64,000 nt of DNA, from NCBI RefSeq assembly GCF_001277255.1, contig NZ_CP012264.1:2728001-2792000 (forward strand), given 5' to 3'. Made by a program: the position numbers and the translations under genes. The notes beneath the pieces were generated by a model. It did no database searches, was not told the origin of the DNA, and was given only the letters and a program-made list of their open reading frames with translations. How positions within the stretch are numbered: the stretch's first letter is position 1; the number at the start of each line of letters is the position of its first letter. This document shows, one piece after another, positions 61,780 to 64,000 of the stretch. The stretch is from Cronobacter condimenti 1330 (GTDB taxonomy: Bacteria; Pseudomonadota; Gammaproteobacteria; Enterobacterales; Enterobacteriaceae).

Positions 61780-63200
61780 AGTTCTGGCGGCCCGGCATTA
61801 CGGGTAAGCTTTTTCTGGCCATTTTCGCCACCTGCATTCTGTTGTTGATAACGATGCACTGGGCGGTGCGCTTCAGCTTTGAGCGCGGCTTTATTGACTA
61901 CATCAAACATGGCAATGAGCAGCGGCTGGCGCTGTTAAGCGACGCGCTGAGCGAGCAATACCAGCAGCATGGCGACTGGGGATTCCTGCGTCATAACGAT
62001 CGTGTCGTGTTCCAGATTTTGCGCTCGTTTGAGCGCGATAATGCCCACGACGGCCCGCCGCCGCCGGACAGAGGACCGCCGCCGCATCTGCCGCCGCACG
62101 GCTGGCGCACACAATTTTGGGTCGTGGATGCCGCGCAAAATGTGCTGGTCGGCCCGCGCTCGCCGGTGCCGCAGGATGGCGCACGCCGCGCGATTGTTGT
62201 CGACGGCTCGCGTGTGGGCTGGGTTATCGCCTCGCCGGTGGAACGCCTCACGCGCAGCACCGATATTAATTTTGATAAACAACAGCGGCGCACCAGCTGG
62301 CTTATCGTCGCGCTCTCGACGCTGCTCGCGGCGGCAGCCACGTTACTGCTCGCCCGTGGTCTGCTGGCACCGGTCAAACGGCTGGTGGAAGGCACGCACC
62401 GGCTGGCGGCAGGCGATTTCACGACGCGCGTTGTCGCCACCGGCCAGGATGAGCTGGGCCGCCTCGCGCAGGATTTTAACCAGCTCGCCAGCACGCTTGA
62501 GAAAAACCAACAGATGCGCCGGGCATTTATGGCGGATATCTCCCATGAACTGCGCACGCCGCTCGCGGTTTTGCGCGGTGAACTGGAGGCGATTCAGGAC
62601 GGTGTTCGGCAGTTTACGCCAGACTCGGTCGCCTCATTGCAGGCGGAGGTCGGCACGCTGACCAAACTGGTGGACGATTTACATCAGCTCTCGCTCTCAG
62701 ACGAAGGGGCGCTCGCCTATCAGAAAAAACCGCTGGAGATTGTGACGCTGATAGAAGTGGCCGCCGGTGCGTTTCGTGAACGCTTCGCGGCGCGCGGGCT
62801 TATGCTGAACCTCTCCATGCCCGAGAGCGTAACGTTATTTGGTGACCGTGACCGGCTGATGCAGCTTTTTAATAATCTGCTCGAAAATAGCCTGCGCTAC
62901 ACGGATGCAGGCGGCGGCCTGTTGATTCATGGCGAACGTCAGGCGCAACGTTTTGTGCTGCGCTTTAGCGACAGCGCGCCGGGCGTGAGCGATGAACAGC
63001 TCAGCAAACTTTTTGAGCGCTTTTACCGTGCGGAAGGCTCGCGTAACCGCGCCAGCGGCGGCTCCGGCCTGGGGCTTGCCATTTGCGCGAATATCGTGGC
63101 GGCGCATGGCGGCACGATTTCCGCCGATCATTCCTCATCAGGCGGTGTTAGCATTACCGTATCCTTACCGCTTGATGCTGTTCTTCCGGGAGACGTATGA
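61776..63200 (+). CDS. baeS: Sensor histidine kinase BaeS
   Basis: BaeS senses envelope stress (indole, flavonoids, metals and others in E. coli) and phosphorylates BaeR. The 474-residue protein has TM1 (LFLAIFATCILLLITMHWA), a periplasmic domain of about 130 residues, TM2 (WLIVALSTLLAAAATLLL), a HAMP linker, the H-box FMADISHELRTPLAVL (His near residue 257) and N and G boxes ending in SGLGLAICANIV. The periplasmic domain has a proline/histidine-rich stretch (HDGPPPPDRGPPPHLPPHGW) several residues longer than in E. coli (467 residues in total). It overlaps mdtD and baeR by 4 bases each. Confidence 0.96.
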   Translation: MKFWRPGITGKLFLAIFATCILLLITMHWAVRFSFERGFIDYIKHGNEQRLALLSDALSEQYQQHGDWGFLRHNDRVVFQILRSFERDNAHDGPPPPDRGPPPHLPPHGWRTQFWVVDAAQNVLVGPRSPVPQDGARRAIVVDGSRVGWVIASPVERLTRSTDINFDKQQRRTSWLIVALSTLLAAAATLLLARGLLAPVKRLVEGTHRLAAGDFTTRVVATGQDELGRLAQDFNQLASTLEKNQQMRRAFMADISHELRTPLAVLRGELEAIQDGVRQFTPDSVASLQAEVGTLTKLVDDLHQLSLSDEGALAYQKKPLEIVTLIEVAAGAFRERFAARGLMLNLSMPESVTLFGDRDRLMQLFNNLLENSLRYTDAGGGLLIHGERQAQRFVLRFSDSAPGVSDEQLSKLFERFYRAEGSRNRASGGSGLGLAICANIVAAHGGTISADHSSSGGVSITVSLPLDAVLPGDV

Positions 63201-63919
63201 CAGAGTTACCGATTAATGACAAAACCCCGCGCATTCTGGTTGTTGAGGATGAGCCAAAACTCGGCGCGCTGCTGGTAGATTATCTGCGTGCGGCCAGCTA
63301 TGCCCCAACGCTGATTAACCATGGCGATCAGGTGCTGGCGTATGTACGCCAGACGCCGCCGGATCTGATTCTGCTGGATTTAATGCTGCCCGGCACCGAC
63401 GGGCTGACGCTATGCCGCGAAATCCGTCGTTTCTCCGAAGTGCCGATTGTGATGGTGACCGCGAGGATTGAAGAGATAGATCGCCTGCTGGGCCTGGAGA
63501 TTGGCGCGGATGATTACATCTGCAAGCCGTTCAGCCCGCGCGAAGTGGTGGCACGCGTAAAAACGATCCTGCGCCGCTGCAAGCCGCAGCGCGATATCCA
63601 GGCGCTGGATGCCCAGAGCCCGCTGATTATTGATGAAGGACGCTTTCAGGCAAGCTGGCGGCAAAAAGCGCTCGATCTGACCCCTGCCGAATTTCGCCTG
63701 CTGAAGACGCTCTCCAGCGAGCCGGGCAAGGTGTTTTCCCGCGAGCAACTGCTAAACCATCTTTACGATGATTACCGCGTCGTGACCGACCGCACCATTG
63801 ACAGCCACATCAAAAACCTGCGCCGCAAGCTGGAGGCGCTCGACGACGACCAGCCGTTTATCCGCGCCGTATACGGCGTGGGCTACCGCTGGGAGGCTGA
63901 TGCAGGGCGAGTAGTGTAG
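63197..63919 (+). CDS. baeR: Response regulator BaeR (OmpR/PhoB family)
   Basis: BaeR is the DNA-binding response regulator that activates mdtABCD, acrD and spy in E. coli. The 240-residue product has the receiver domain acidic pocket (VEDEP), phosphoacceptor Asp61 in LILLDLMLPG, Lys near residue 110 in YICKPFSPRE, and a winged-helix output domain (LTPAEFRLLKTLSSEPGK, VTDRTIDSHIKNLRRKL, YGVGYRW). It overlaps the baeS 3' end by 4 bases and closes the operon. The final 81 bases of the window hold no recognised gene. Confidence 0.97.
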   Translation: MTELPINDKTPRILVVEDEPKLGALLVDYLRAASYAPTLINHGDQVLAYVRQTPPDLILLDLMLPGTDGLTLCREIRRFSEVPIVMVTARIEEIDRLLGLEIGADDYICKPFSPREVVARVKTILRRCKPQRDIQALDAQSPLIIDEGRFQASWRQKALDLTPAEFRLLKTLSSEPGKVFSREQLLNHLYDDYRVVTDRTIDSHIKNLRRKLEALDDDQPFIRAVYGVGYRWEADAGRVV

Positions 63920-64000
63920 ATATCACCTACACGGTTGATACGCGGGCCCGATGAAGATGCACGCCCGGTAACCGGTTCCGTTCGCCAGAACGCTGATTCA

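Noticed and set aside
63920..64000. Possible gene start or small RNA at the right edge
   Set aside because: Only 81 bases remain after baeR. They contain a small CCGG-rich repeat but no start with a ribosome binding site and no clear hairpin with a T run.
1..64000. tRNA, rRNA, CRISPR arrays, insertion sequences, prophage or integrase genes
   Set aside because: None was recognised on either strand. The imported O-antigen block has no transposase remnants at its borders and is best explained by recombination through galF and gnd.

Overview
The window is chromosomal DNA of an enterobacterium (Enterobacteriaceae). Nearly every housekeeping gene can be recognised by its close match to the E. coli/Salmonella protein, and the order his operon - wzz - gnd - O-antigen genes - galF - colanic acid genes - yegH - asmA-dcd-udk - yegE - alkA - yegD - mdtABCD-baeSR is the familiar enteric backbone. 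The GC-rich backbone and some local differences suggest Cronobacter or a near relative, but genus cannot be fixed from this stretch alone.

Layout. (1) 1-3771, plus strand: the 3' part of the histidine operon (end of hisC, then hisB-hisH-hisA-hisF-hisIE). (2) 3840-17326, minus strand: the O-antigen region. Between galF and gnd lies a visibly AT-rich, laterally acquired block: wzx flippase, wzy polymerase, two unassigned glycosyltransferases, fnlA-fnlB-fnlC (UDP-N-acetyl-L-fucosamine synthesis), wbuB (probable FucNAc transferase) and wbuC (cupin). It is preceded by a JUMPstart/ops element. The chain-length regulator wzzB lies beyond gnd, and the ugd gene that separates the two in E. coli is missing. 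(3) 17498-40449, minus strand: a complete colanic acid locus in E. coli order, wza-wzb-wzc-wcaABCDEF-gmd-fcl-gmm-wcaI-cpsB-cpsG-wcaJ-wzxC-wcaKLM. It has its own JUMPstart/ops leader and a candidate RcsAB site. (4) 41184-50529: yegH, the udk-dcd-asmA group, the cyclic-di-GMP protein gene yegE and the DNA repair gene alkA. (5) 50665-52671: yegD, then a HigBA-like toxin-antitoxin pair whose toxin frame is broken at a T6 run. (6) 52901-63919, plus strand: the mdtABCD efflux operon with its two-component regulator baeSR.

How the parts work together. Two Wzx/Wzy-type surface polysaccharide pathways sit side by side and are both marked for RfaH antitermination. The O-antigen cluster makes only one special sugar nucleotide (UDP-L-FucNAc), so its other sugars must come from housekeeping pools. 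The colanic acid locus makes GDP-L-fucose (cpsB, cpsG, gmd, fcl), assembles and decorates the repeat, flips and polymerises it and exports it through Wza-Wzb-Wzc. It relies on UDP-glucuronate made elsewhere. The mdt/bae block is an envelope-stress efflux module.

Most of the window is well-known biology. The points most worth a second look are the frameshifted toxin, which has an in-phase T TTT TTG heptamer, the O-antigen gene combination with two uncharacterised transferases and a cupin of unknown role, and a pair of GC-rich palindromic repeats that bracket wcaF-wcaA, one of which writes the C-terminus of WcaF. No rRNA, tRNA, insertion sequence or CRISPR array was seen.
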